Below, in pieces: positions 1 to 7,599 of a stretch of 64,000 nucleotides of DNA. Where the stretch lies: the NCBI RefSeq assembly GCF_024519465.1, contig NZ_JALJRW010000004.1:205990-269989 (forward strand), in the 5' to 3' direction. The position numbers were made by a program, and so were the translations under genes. The stretch is from Stenotrophomonas sp. Ste86 (GTDB lineage: Bacteria; Pseudomonadota; Gammaproteobacteria; Xanthomonadales; Xanthomonadaceae). Each line of letters starts with the position of its first letter. Position 1 is the first letter of the stretch. The notes under the pieces are model-generated. The model saw nothing but the letters and a program-made list of their open reading frames with translations, did not search any database and was not told the DNA's origin.

Positions 1-318
1 GATGTCGTAGTAGAAGCCTTCGGCGATGACCGGGCCGATCACCATCTTGACGTCCGGGTACAGCTGCTTGACCGCGTGGCCGACCAGGTGGGCGGCGGAG
101 TGACGGATGATCTCCACGCCCTCCTCGTCCTTGGCGGTGATGATGCGCAGGGTGGCATCGCGATCGATCATGTCGCTGGCATCGACCAGCACGCCATCGA
201 CCGAACCGGCGATGGTGGCCTTGGCCAGGCCGGCGCCGATCGACTGGGCGACGTCCATGACACTGACGGGGTTTTCGAACTCACGGCGGCTGCCGTCGGG
301 GAGCGTGATCGCGATCAT
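1..318 (-). CDS. thrS: Threonyl-tRNA synthetase, N-terminal part (runs off window)
   Basis: First 106 residues of threonyl-tRNA synthetase, which charges tRNA-Thr in the cytoplasm; the rest lies beyond the left edge. From the ATG at 318 the protein begins [14 protein letters not shown], the TGS domain (about residues 1-62), then enters the editing domain with HSAAH, giving H73 and H77, the same positions as the editing-site histidines of the E. coli enzyme. The family usually has about 640 residues. The Shine-Dalgarno region is weak (A-rich, AGAAAA). A terminator hairpin and a tiny Thr-containing reading frame lie just upstream and may control it. Identification is secure; it is incomplete only because of the window edge. 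Confidence 0.95.
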   Translation of the reverse strand, partial: MIAITLPDGSRREFENPVSVMDVAQSIGAGLAKATIAGSVDGVLVDASDMIDRDATLRIITAKDEEGVEIIRHSAAHLVGHAVKQLYPDVKMVIGPVIAEGFYYDI

Positions 319-404
319 GACTGGGCTTTTTCTGGTGGGCCTGCAACGCAGGCCGGGGAGACAAATTCGGGAAGGTGGGCAACGAGGCGTGGCCGGTCGG
401 CCAT

Positions 405-427
405 AAAAAAAGCGCCACGAAGGCGCC
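405..427 (-). terminator. Intrinsic terminator/attenuator in the thrS leader
   Basis: Read on the minus strand: a GCGCC/GGCGC stem (bases 422-426 and 412-416, loop 417-421), extendable by a G-U and an A-U pair, followed at once by seven T (405-411). It sits about 87 bases before the thrS start codon and after a short reading frame, the layout of an attenuator. It could instead simply end transcription from further upstream. Confidence 0.75.
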
Positions 428-449
428 TGCGAGGGGCCGTCGGGAGCAT

Positions 450-476
450 TCAGCGGTGGGCGATGGTAGTGCTCAT
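450..476 (-). CDS. Putative thrS leader peptide
   Basis: Eight-codon frame ATG-AGC-ACT-ACC-ATC-GCC-CAC-CGC-TGA (MSTTIAHR) ending 23 bases before the terminator stem in front of thrS. Two adjacent Thr codons make it a candidate for threonine-sensing attenuation, like the leader peptides of other amino-acid operons. Against it: only two Thr codons, and no clear ribosome site before this ATG. An in-frame ATG at 536 would give a 28-residue version. A GCGCC element within about 491-496 could pair with the terminator's 5' arm as an antiterminator. This is inference from layout. Confidence 0.3.
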   Translation of the reverse strand: MSTTIAHR

Positions 477-684
477 GTCGCACGCTGGACCGGCGCTGGG
501 CGCGGGCCACCTTGTTGCCTTGATGTGGATGCCCATGATCTTAAACCAAACATCGGGTTTTTGCTCCACGCACTGGATCCAGCGCGCCTGAACGCCAGCC
601 TGTGGCGGACGAAAACCGCAATGATTACCATCTGCGGATTGCCGCTCTGACCCGGCAATGCTTCCTCCCCCAAGGATCTGCCAT

Positions 685-1014
685 GTGTTCCGCCGTCCGT
701 TCGATGGGCTCTCCGTGTTGAGCGGCAACGCCCTGGCCCTGCTTTACTGCGCCGTGGCCACCGCCGCATCGGCCTTCTCGGCACTGGCCTTCTACGCGGC
801 TTCGCCGCACTGCCGCTGGCCGCGACTGCGTCGTGCCGGGCGCCTGGGCCGGCAGATCGGGCTGATCGCGTCAGCCACCTCGCTGTGGTTGTGGATGGGC
901 CAACTGGGCCTGGCGACCGGGCTGTGCGTGACGCTGGCCGGCTGGATGCTCACCGCGCTGGTGCTGCCCTACCTGGCCGCGTGGACAGGTCCGGAACGTG
1001 AGGCGCGGCGCTGA
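685..1014 (+). CDS. Small membrane protein, DUF3325-like
   Basis: About 109 residues with three hydrophobic segments (roughly 14-38, 58-73, 74-100) and a basic loop between the first two (PRLRRAGRLGRQ). Size, topology and position before a DUF3649-type and a PepSY gene fit the DUF3325 family seen in iron/siderophore uptake operons; its function is unknown. Start choice: the GTG at 685 has AAGGA at 672-676 with 8-base spacing; ATG 658 and GTG 715/TTG 718 are alternatives. The stop overlaps the next start (TGATG at 1012-1016), so translation is probably coupled. A weak Fur-like match (about 11 of 19 positions) lies at 617-635. No TonB receptor gene is next to it, unlike many such operons. Confidence 0.6.
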   Translation: MFRRPFDGLSVLSGNALALLYCAVATAASAFSALAFYAASPHCRWPRLRRAGRLGRQIGLIASATSLWLWMGQLGLATGLCVTLAGWMLTALVLPYLAAWTGPEREARR

Positions 1015-1277
1015 TGTGGGCACGTGCGCTGGCCGGGCTGGTGGCCGGTTTCTTCGTCGCTGCCGCCGCGGCCGGGCTGGTGGTGTGGCTGCCGTCGGGC
1101 CCGTGGCAGGCAGCCATCGTGCCCAGCCTGATCGCCTTCATTCCGTTCTGGATGCTGGCGGCGTTGTGGGCGTTTGCGTTCCGCACCGGCCTGCGCGCCT
1201 GGATCTGGCTGGGGGGCACCGCGCTGGCCGGCTTGGCGCTGCTGTGGTTGCTGCGCGTCAATCACTGGGTGGTATGA
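1014..1277 (+). CDS. DUF3649-type small membrane protein
   Basis: 87 residues, almost all membrane: helices near 5-27, 36-57 and 64-84. The middle segment IPFWMLAALWAFAFRTGLRAW resembles the conserved core of DUF3649 proteins, sometimes labelled iron transporters because they travel with PepSY and TonB-receptor genes. The start codon overlaps the previous stop, and the next gene follows after 10 bases. The biochemical role is not known; the family call rests on size, topology and the WAF-x-R-x(4)-AW signature. Confidence 0.65.
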   Translation: MWARALAGLVAGFFVAAAAAGLVVWLPSGPWQAAIVPSLIAFIPFWMLAALWAFAFRTGLRAWIWLGGTALAGLALLWLLRVNHWVV

Positions 1278-1287
1278 GGGTGTCCCG

Positions 1288-2868
1288 ATGAAATTCAGCT
1301 CGCTCACCCTGCGCACGTTCACCACGGTGCACACCTGGGTCGGCCTGGTCGCCGGCTTCGCGCTGTTCGTGGCGTTCTATGCCGGTGCGATTACCGTGTT
1401 CCACCACGACCTGCCGTTGTGGCAATCGCCGCATGCCATGGAGCAGCCGGCGCAGACGCTGGATGATGCCCAGCGTCTGCTGGACGGCGTGCTGGCCCGG
1501 CACCCGGAGGCGCGCAAGCACATCGGCATGACCTTCCCCGGTGCCGAGACGCCGCAGGCGGTGGCCTACTGGCAGGATGCCAAGGGCACTTGGCTGTTCG
1601 CCTGGGCCGACCAGTACGACGGCAGCCCGACCCCACCGCAGGCGGGGTTGGCCGAGCTGGTCAACGAACTGCACTACACGCTGGGACTGCCGGTGGCCGG
1701 CATTTACCTGATGGGGGTGGTCAGCCTGCTCTACGGGCTGGCATTGCTCTCCGGGCTGGTGATTCACCTGCCCAAGCTGGTGGGCGACCTGTTCGCGCTG
1801 CGCCCGGGCCGCAACCTCAAGCAGATGTGGCAGGACGCGCACAACGTGATCGGGGTGCTGAGCCTGCCCTTCCACCTGCTGTTCGCGGTCACCGGTGCGC
1901 TGCTGTGCCTGGTGTTCCTGCAGATGGCCGCGCTCAATCCCCTGATCTACGACGGCAAGCTGATGGCGGCCCTGCCGGCGGCGATGGATACCGCGCCAAT
2001 CCGCGCCCCGGCTGGCGAGACGGTGCGCTCCGGCAGCCTGGGCATGCTGTACGCGCGCGCGATCGCGGTAGCCCGTGACCAGGGTCAGAAGCGCTTCGAG
2101 CCGGCGTACCTGAAGCTGGCCAATGCCGGCGATGCCAACGCGGTGATCGAGATCACCGGCGATGGCGGGGTCTCGCTGGGTCCGCTGGGTGCGGTGGCAC
2201 TGGATGCCAACACCGGCGAGGTGCTGCACACCCAGTTACCGGGCAGGCGCGATGCCAACCACGCCACCCTGGCCGCTGCCTATGCGCTGCATTTCGGCGA
2301 GTACGGCAACGCGCTGGTGCCGTGGCTGTACTTCGCGCTGGGACTGGGCGGTGCATTTCTGTTCTATTCGGGCAACCTGCTGTGGATCGAGTCGCGCCGC
2401 AAGCGTCGCCAGCAGGTGCAGGGACGTGCGCAGATCAACATGGCGCGGGCCACCGTCGGGGTGTGCATCGGCCTGTGCGTGGCGGTCTCGGCCGCGTTCG
2501 TCAGTGTGCAGGCGCTGGAGTATCTGGCCCCGGCCCACGCCGACGCCGGCATGCGCTGGACCTGCTTCCTGGTCTGGGGCGGCTGCGCCTTGTGGGCGGC
2601 CCTGCGTGCGCCGTGGCAGGCCGCACGCGAACTGCTGTGGGCAGCGGCGATCACCACCGCGCTGATTCCGCTTGTCCACGGCGCGATGAGTGGGCTGTGG
2701 CTGTGGACCAGCGCGCAGCGCGGCTACGGGCCGCTGTTCTGGGTGGACGGGGTGGCGCTGGCGATGGCGATCGGGTTCGCGGCCATGGCCCGGGCGAGCA
2801 GTCGCCGGGCGATCCACGGCGAACCGAACAGCGTGTGGTCGCGCCCGACGGAGCAGGCGGCGCGCTGA
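1288..2868 (+). CDS. PepSY-associated transmembrane protein
   Basis: 526-residue inner-membrane protein of the PepSY-TM family often annotated as iron-regulated membrane protein or possible siderophore-iron reductase. The first helix (about 12-38) begins VHTWVGLVAGFALFVAFYAG, with a His typical of this family; further helices lie near 150-175, 200-222 and 345-370, followed by a C-terminal bundle. Periplasmic regions lie between them, and the family is thought to bind haem or reduce ferric complexes, which is not proven. Start ATG 1288 has GAGGG at 1276-1280. The longer frame from 1174 overlaps the upstream gene and lacks support. Last gene of a three-gene operon. Confidence 0.8.
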   Translation: MKFSSLTLRTFTTVHTWVGLVAGFALFVAFYAGAITVFHHDLPLWQSPHAMEQPAQTLDDAQRLLDGVLARHPEARKHIGMTFPGAETPQAVAYWQDAKGTWLFAWADQYDGSPTPPQAGLAELVNELHYTLGLPVAGIYLMGVVSLLYGLALLSGLVIHLPKLVGDLFALRPGRNLKQMWQDAHNVIGVLSLPFHLLFAVTGALLCLVFLQMAALNPLIYDGKLMAALPAAMDTAPIRAPAGETVRSGSLGMLYARAIAVARDQGQKRFEPAYLKLANAGDANAVIEITGDGGVSLGPLGAVALDANTGEVLHTQLPGRRDANHATLAAAYALHFGEYGNALVPWLYFALGLGGAFLFYSGNLLWIESRRKRRQQVQGRAQINMARATVGVCIGLCVAVSAAFVSVQALEYLAPAHADAGMRWTCFLVWGGCALWAALRAPWQAARELLWAAAITTALIPLVHGAMSGLWLWTSAQRGYGPLFWVDGVALAMAIGFAAMARASSRRAIHGEPNSVWSRPTEQAAR

Positions 2869-3000
2869 TCCAGTGCGCGCGGGCAGCCGCGCGCATCGGA
2901 AAGCCCCGGCGTATCACGCTTTCAGAATTCTTCAGCCGCGTTTCCAGCACTTCAGACGCTGCTCGGGCCTAGTCGGTTCCTCATCCCGAGGAACTCACCC

Positions 3001-4077
3001 ATGCACCGCACCCTACCCCGTTTGGTCCCCCTGATCCTGTCGCTGGCCACCGCCCTGCCCGTCGCGGCCCTCGCGGCGTCGCCAGCGTTGGACGCATCCC
3101 GGATCGCCGCCCTCGAAGCGGCCATCGCCAGTGACGACATCAAGCAGGTCACCAGCGTGCTGCTGACGGTGGACGGCAAGATCGCCTACGAAGGCTATTT
3201 CAATGGCGGCAGCGTCGAGATGCTCAATGACGTGCGCTCGGCCAGCAAGAGCGTCACCGCCCTCATGGTCGGGGCGGCGATTGGCGACGGCAGCCTGCCC
3301 GGCGTCCAGGCCAAGGTCTACGACTACTTCCCCGAGTTCACCGCGCGGCATCCGGTCGATCCGCGCCTGCGCGCCACCACCGTGGAAGACCTGCTGACCA
3401 TGAGCAGCCTGTGGGAGTGTGACGACCAGAACGCGTTTTCTGCCGGCAACGAGGAGCGCATGTATGTCACCGAGAAGTGGCTGGACTTCGCCCTGTCGCT
3501 GCCGGTCAAGGGCTTCGCGCCGTGGATGACCCGGCCTGAGGACAGCCCGCACGGCCGCGCGCATGCCTACTGCACAGCCAACTCGTTCGTGCTCGGTGCG
3601 GTGCTTGAGCGTGCCACGAAGATGCCGCTGGCCGACTACGCGGCCAAGGTGCTGGAACGTCCGCTCGGCATTTCAGCCAGCCAGTGGAACCGTTCCCCGG
3701 AGGGCATCGGCATGGGCGGCGGCGGCACCCGTTACCGCAGCCGCGATCTGGCGCGGCTGGGCGAACTGGTGCGCGACGGTGGCCGCTGGCAGGGCCGGCA
3801 GCTGGTCCCGGCCAACTACGTGCAGGCGATGGTCAGCGCGCAGGCGCGCACCGACGATGGCAGCGATTACGGCTACCAGTGGTGGGGCCTCAAACTGCCG
3901 GTCGACGGTGGCGAACAGACCGTATGGACGATGTCCGGCAATGGCGGCAACTATGTGTTCGTGATGCCGGAAAAGAAGCTGGTGGCGGTCATCACCAGCC
4001 GCGCCTACAACCGCAGCTACGCCCATCCGCAATCGCGGCGCATCCTCACCGAGTTCCTGCTGCCCGCGCTGCGCTGA
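3001..4077 (+). CDS. Serine hydrolase, beta-lactamase (class C/esterase) fold, exported
   Basis: 358 residues. Residues 1-26 form a signal peptide ending ALAASP. The SxxK nucleophile motif is S80-A-S-K83 inside RSASKSVTALMVG. The usual YxN appears as Y190-C-T, so the Tyr is kept but the Asn is Thr. Near the C-terminus SGNGGNYVFV replaces the KTG/HxG strand. These are features of the broad class C/EstB/penicillin-binding-like family rather than of a proven beta-lactamase. Expected location periplasm; substrate unknown. It stands alone on the plus strand; its last 32 bases overlap the 3' end of the convergent regulator gene. Confidence 0.85.
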   Translation: MHRTLPRLVPLILSLATALPVAALAASPALDASRIAALEAAIASDDIKQVTSVLLTVDGKIAYEGYFNGGSVEMLNDVRSASKSVTALMVGAAIGDGSLPGVQAKVYDYFPEFTARHPVDPRLRATTVEDLLTMSSLWECDDQNAFSAGNEERMYVTEKWLDFALSLPVKGFAPWMTRPEDSPHGRAHAYCTANSFVLGAVLERATKMPLADYAAKVLERPLGISASQWNRSPEGIGMGGGGTRYRSRDLARLGELVRDGGRWQGRQLVPANYVQAMVSAQARTDDGSDYGYQWWGLKLPVDGGEQTVWTMSGNGGNYVFVMPEKKLVAVITSRAYNRSYAHPQSRRILTEFLLPALR

Positions 4078-5617
4078 AACCGCCCAGGTCGTCGGGACGC
4101 CACGGGGCCGCCAGCACCTGCGCACGCTGTGCGGCCACGTCGGCATCGATTCTGGCCAGCAGCTGCGGCCATCCTGCCGCATCGTGCAGGGGCGCGAACA
4201 GCGGCGTGGCACGCAGCCAGGCGGCATCACGGAAGCCTGCATCCACGGCGCGATGCAGGTCGGCCAGGGCGGCGACGGCGTCGCCCTGGGCCTGGTGCAG
4301 CAGCGCACGTTCCAGCGCGGTGTCCGACCAGCCATCGTCAGCCTGCCCGTGCAGTGCACGCAGGCGCGCGGCGATCCAGTCGGGCGTGGCCGCTTCGACG
4401 CCGTGCAGCCCGGCCAGCGTCTGCCCCATCGACTGCTGTGGACGCAGTTGGCGGCTGCGCTCGAAGGCCTGCGCGGCGCCCGCGCGGTCACCGTCCAGCA
4501 ACCGCATTTCGCCCTGCAGCCGCAGCAGTTCCGGATGCGGGGTGCCGCGCGCCAGGGCCTGCTCCAGGACCGCGCCCGCCCTGCCCTGTTCACCCATGGC
4601 CAGCAGCGTGCGGGGCCAGGCGATGTTGGCGAACACGTTATCCGGATACAGCTGGAAATTGCGCTCGTGGCGGCGTGCGGCGGCCTCCTTGAAGCCGAGC
4701 AGTTCCAGTTCGCGCGCCACCTGCACATCCAGGAAGCGGATCCGTTCGGGCGCACGCAAGGCGAGGTTGTTCTGCAGCGCCAGCGCGAGGTGGCCCTGCT
4801 CCTGGTGCAGATAGGCCAGCGAGGCGCGGGTGCGCTCATCGTCCGGGTCGCGCTGCAGCGCCTGCTGGTAATCGGCGATCGCCTGCGGCATTGCCCCGAG
4901 GCAGTCATGCGCATAACCGCGCGCGGCGTACGCGGCGGCATCATCCGGCACTGCCTGAAGCGCCTGCCCGGCCAGCACCAGCGCTTCTTCCGCACGCTCG
5001 CGGCTGCCATTGAACAGGCAGGCATCGGCGGCAAGCGCGCGGGCCAGCCCGCGACGGGCGACCCGCGAATCCGGGTCGATCTGCAACGCCTGCCGATACA
5101 GCGCAATGGCGCGCGTGTTGTTGCTGGCCTGTCCGATACCGGCGTAATAGCTGGCGCGCTCCAGCACCGGGTCGGCCGGCGAGGTCGGCGCGCGCGTGGG
5201 CCATGCCAGGATGACCACGCCCGCCGCGACGAGGGCGGCCATCGCTGCGGTGGGCCATATCCAACGACGTGTCCGCGAGGGTCCGATGGCGGTGGCCTCG
5301 GGGGGTATCGGCTGCAACGGCGCGCACAGCTGATAGCCCCGCCCGCGCACCGAGCGCACATAGCGTGGCTGACGGCCGTCATCGCCCAGCGCCTGTCGCA
5401 ACAGCTTCACCCGTTGACTGATCGCATCCTCACCGACCACCGCCGGTGCCCACACCTGCGCGGCCAGCGTGTCGAAGTCCACCACCGCATCGCCGTGGGC
5501 GAGCAGGCAGTCCAGCAGGCGCCAGCTGAGCCCGGTGACCGGCAGGACCACGCCGTCGCGTCGCACCTGTTGCAGGGTGCGATCGATATCCAGGTCCAGC
5601 AGGCGAACAATCTCCAT
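4046..5617 (-). CDS. Winged-helix DNA-binding / TPR membrane regulator (CadC-like)
   Basis: 523 residues from ATG 5617 (an in-frame ATG at 5629 is also possible). Residues 1-100 are an OmpR-type winged helix (EDAISQRVKLLRQALGDDGRQ...YVRSVRGRGYQL). A single hydrophobic helix (about 121-142, ending LAWP) follows, then an all-helical region to the end with tetratricopeptide-type repeats (for example YAARGYAHDCLGAMPQAIADY). This is the ToxR/CadC-style arrangement of a membrane-anchored transcription factor with a sensing domain outside the cytoplasm. Target genes and signal are unknown. It overlaps the end of the hydrolase gene by 32 bases on opposite strands, which could make their mRNAs antisense to each other. 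Confidence 0.8.
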   Translation of the reverse strand: MEIVRLLDLDIDRTLQQVRRDGVVLPVTGLSWRLLDCLLAHGDAVVDFDTLAAQVWAPAVVGEDAISQRVKLLRQALGDDGRQPRYVRSVRGRGYQLCAPLQPIPPEATAIGPSRTRRWIWPTAAMAALVAAGVVILAWPTRAPTSPADPVLERASYYAGIGQASNNTRAIALYRQALQIDPDSRVARRGLARALAADACLFNGSRERAEEALVLAGQALQAVPDDAAAYAARGYAHDCLGAMPQAIADYQQALQRDPDDERTRASLAYLHQEQGHLALALQNNLALRAPERIRFLDVQVARELELLGFKEAAARRHERNFQLYPDNVFANIAWPRTLLAMGEQGRAGAVLEQALARGTPHPELLRLQGEMRLLDGDRAGAAQAFERSRQLRPQQSMGQTLAGLHGVEAATPDWIAARLRALHGQADDGWSDTALERALLHQAQGDAVAALADLHRAVDAGFRDAAWLRATPLFAPLHDAAGWPQLLARIDADVAAQRAQVLAAPWRPDDLGGFSAARAAGTR

Positions 5618-5730
5618 GCCGGCAAGCATAGGGCACAGCAGACCGTGCCGGATGTGGCCGATTGCACCCCATCACCGCCCAGTCGCCACGGCGCAGCTAC
5701 AGTGCCTTGCCCCTTCTCGCCCGCGCCGCC

Positions 5731-6123
5731 ATGACCGACCTGCACATCGACCGCCTCGACCACCTTGTCCTGACCGTGGCCGACATCGCCACCACCTGCG
5801 ACTTCTACCAGCGCGTGCTGGGCATGGAGGTCATCGACGTTGGTGCGGGGCGCAAGGCCCTGCGTTTCGGGATGCAGAAGATCAACCTGCATGCGCACGG
5901 CAAGGAGTTCGAGCCCAAGGCCGATCGCCCCACGCCGGGCGCGGCGGACCTGTGCCTGATCACTTATGCGACGATGGAGGAGATCCTCGCGCACCTGGAT
6001 GCGCAGGGCGTGGTCGTGGAAGAAGGACCGGTGCAGCGCACTGGCGCGACCGGTCCGATCCTGTCCGTGTACGTCCGCGACCCCGACGCCAACCTGATCG
6101 AGGTCGCGCGTTACCTGGACTGA
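5731..6123 (+). CDS. VOC superfamily (glyoxalase/dioxygenase-like) protein
   Basis: 130 residues, one vicinal-oxygen-chelate module. It opens HIDRLDHLVLTVADIATTCDFYQRVLGMEV, with likely metal ligand H11, a mid-protein NLHAHG (H54/H56), and a closing DPDANLIEVARYLD with E124, the usual last ligand. This matches small VOC proteins of the glyoxalase I/fosfomycin-resistance/YaeR type; the substrate cannot be read from the sequence. The ATG at 5731 starts right at the domain; an upstream ATG at 5662 would add a low-complexity leader. Its 3' end overlaps the convergent GH18 gene by 13 bases. Confidence 0.8.
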   Translation: MTDLHIDRLDHLVLTVADIATTCDFYQRVLGMEVIDVGAGRKALRFGMQKINLHAHGKEFEPKADRPTPGAADLCLITYATMEEILAHLDAQGVVVEEGPVQRTGATGPILSVYVRDPDANLIEVARYLD

Positions 6124-7295
6124 GGCAGGAACGGCGCGGACATGGCCTGCAACAGGCTGCCCTGCGCATCATCGCCGGTCAGTTCCCAGGTGAACACGCC
6201 GCGCAGCTGCGCCTGCTTGGCGTACGCCGCGCGCACACCGATCGAGGTCGGGTCTTCGTAGCTGATGAAGATGCGCTCGGCCGGGTTGTACAGCCATGGC
6301 GTCTGCGCCACCGGGTGCCAATGCCGCTGCCAGCCCGGCTGGTCGAGGAAGTCGCTGCGGATGCGCCGCCAGTCGCCGGCATCGAACGGCGCGCTGTAGG
6401 GCTGGTACAGCCCCTCACCCGCGTCGGTGGTGACACGGAAACCGCGCCCGTAGAACGGCACGCCCAGCACCAGCTTGTCGGCCGGTACACCGTGCTGCTG
6501 GTAGTACTGCACCGCGCCTTCGATGTTGTTCCAGCGGCGCAGCGCCGGGTCCAGCGGATCGGTCGGCACTTCCCGCAAGGGCGCGTTGAAAGTGGACACC
6601 TTGGAGAAGCCGGTGCCCATGTCATAGCTCATCAGATTGATGAAATCGAGCGCGCTGGCGAGTGCCTTCACGTCATAGCTGAGCGCCGGGTCATAAGGGC
6701 CGTCGGTCTGCACGCGACCGGCCGGCAGCGCGGCCGTGAGCAGCAGTGACTGCGCGCGCGGCTTGCCGACCGCATCGAGCTGACGGCGAAACTCCTGCAC
6801 CAGCAGGGTCATGTTGCGGCGGTCTTCCGGGCGGTGGGCGATGTCGGTTGGACCGCCCGACACCGGAAATTCCCAGTCGATATCCACGCCGTCGAAACTG
6901 CCGCGATGGCGTTCGAAGAACAGCGCCACACAGGAGGCCACGAAGCGTGTGCGGCTGTCGGCGGTCAGCGCGGCATCGGAGAAACCACCGGCGTTCCAGC
7001 CGCCGATGGAGATAAGCGTGTGCAGCTTGGGGTGCGCACGCTTGAGCGTGGCCAGTGCCCTGAAGTGCGCCTCGGCCTGTGATCCGACCACGCACTGCCC
7101 CTGCTCGATGGTGGCGAACGCGTAGAACAGGTGGGTCAGCGTGTCGGCCGGGATGCGCTCGACCGGATAGCGCTCGGCCGAACCGCCGGGGTAATACGCG
7201 CCGACCACCCTGGGTGCCGATTCCGCAGCAGATGCGGCACGCGGTAGAAGGCTGGCAATCAGCACGGCGAGCACGGCCACGGAATGACGGAACAT
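6111..7295 (-). CDS. Secreted glycoside hydrolase family 18 (chitinase-like)
   Basis: 394 residues with a signal peptide (1-23, ending ASAAES). GH18 hallmarks: SIGGW (96-100) and DGVDIDWE with catalytic acid E142. Other TIM-barrel strands can be seen (VVGAYYPG, INLMSYDM, LGVPFYGRGF, YEDPTSI). There is no chitin-binding or fibronectin domain, so it is a single-domain enzyme. Likely exported to hydrolyse chitin or related beta-1,4-GlcNAc polymers; other GH18 members cut peptidoglycan or glycoprotein glycans, so substrate is open. Start ATG 7295 is preceded by GGGAG; a much longer frame reaching to 7565 would place the signal peptide internally and is rejected. Monocistronic. Confidence 0.9.
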   Translation of the reverse strand: MFRHSVAVLAVLIASLLPRAASAAESAPRVVGAYYPGGSAERYPVERIPADTLTHLFYAFATIEQGQCVVGSQAEAHFRALATLKRAHPKLHTLISIGGWNAGGFSDAALTADSRTRFVASCVALFFERHRGSFDGVDIDWEFPVSGGPTDIAHRPEDRRNMTLLVQEFRRQLDAVGKPRAQSLLLTAALPAGRVQTDGPYDPALSYDVKALASALDFINLMSYDMGTGFSKVSTFNAPLREVPTDPLDPALRRWNNIEGAVQYYQQHGVPADKLVLGVPFYGRGFRVTTDAGEGLYQPYSAPFDAGDWRRIRSDFLDQPGWQRHWHPVAQTPWLYNPAERIFISYEDPTSIGVRAAYAKQAQLRGVFTWELTGDDAQGSLLQAMSAPFLPQSR

Positions 7296-7511
7296 GCGAA
7301 CTCCCGGTTGAAGGCGAGGCCACGTTAGCAGACCCGCAGGGGGCGGAAATGGGTTTGTACGGCGAGTCCTGCAAACCTGTCCTGCAGACACCACCGCGCC
7401 TGCGTGAGGGGTCTTATCGGACACCATGCCGGGTAAAACACAGTCAACTGCGGGGCATGCGGCCGCGTCCCGGGGATCCGATGCGACCCCGCATGGCGCG
7501 CAGCCGCAGGC

Positions 7512-7542
7512 AAAGAAAAAGCGGGCCGAAGCCCGCTTTTTC
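7512..7542 (-). terminator. pnp: Terminator after pnp (works on both strands)
   Basis: Perfect GCGGGC/GCCCGC stem (7521-7526 with 7531-7536) with a CGAA/TTCG loop; on the minus strand it is followed by a T-rich run (7512-7520), and on the plus strand by five T. It closes the rimP-pnp series. A second hairpin, GAGGACC/GGTCCTC (7556-7572), lies between it and the pnp stop. The remaining bases up to the GH18 start (7296-7511) hold only that gene's leader; nothing else is seen. Confidence 0.9.
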
Positions 7543-7599
7543 TGTTCGAAAGCGTGAGGACCCACGGTCCTCAGCTACCAGGCGATCAGCGTGCGCCGA

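Noticed and set aside
617..635. Fur box upstream of the PepSY operon
   Set aside because: Only about 11 of 19 positions match and the right half is poor; noted but not called as a site.
3001..4077. Antibiotic-inactivating AmpC beta-lactamase
   Set aside because: SxxK is present but YxN and KTG regions differ from true class C enzymes, and no ampR is beside it.
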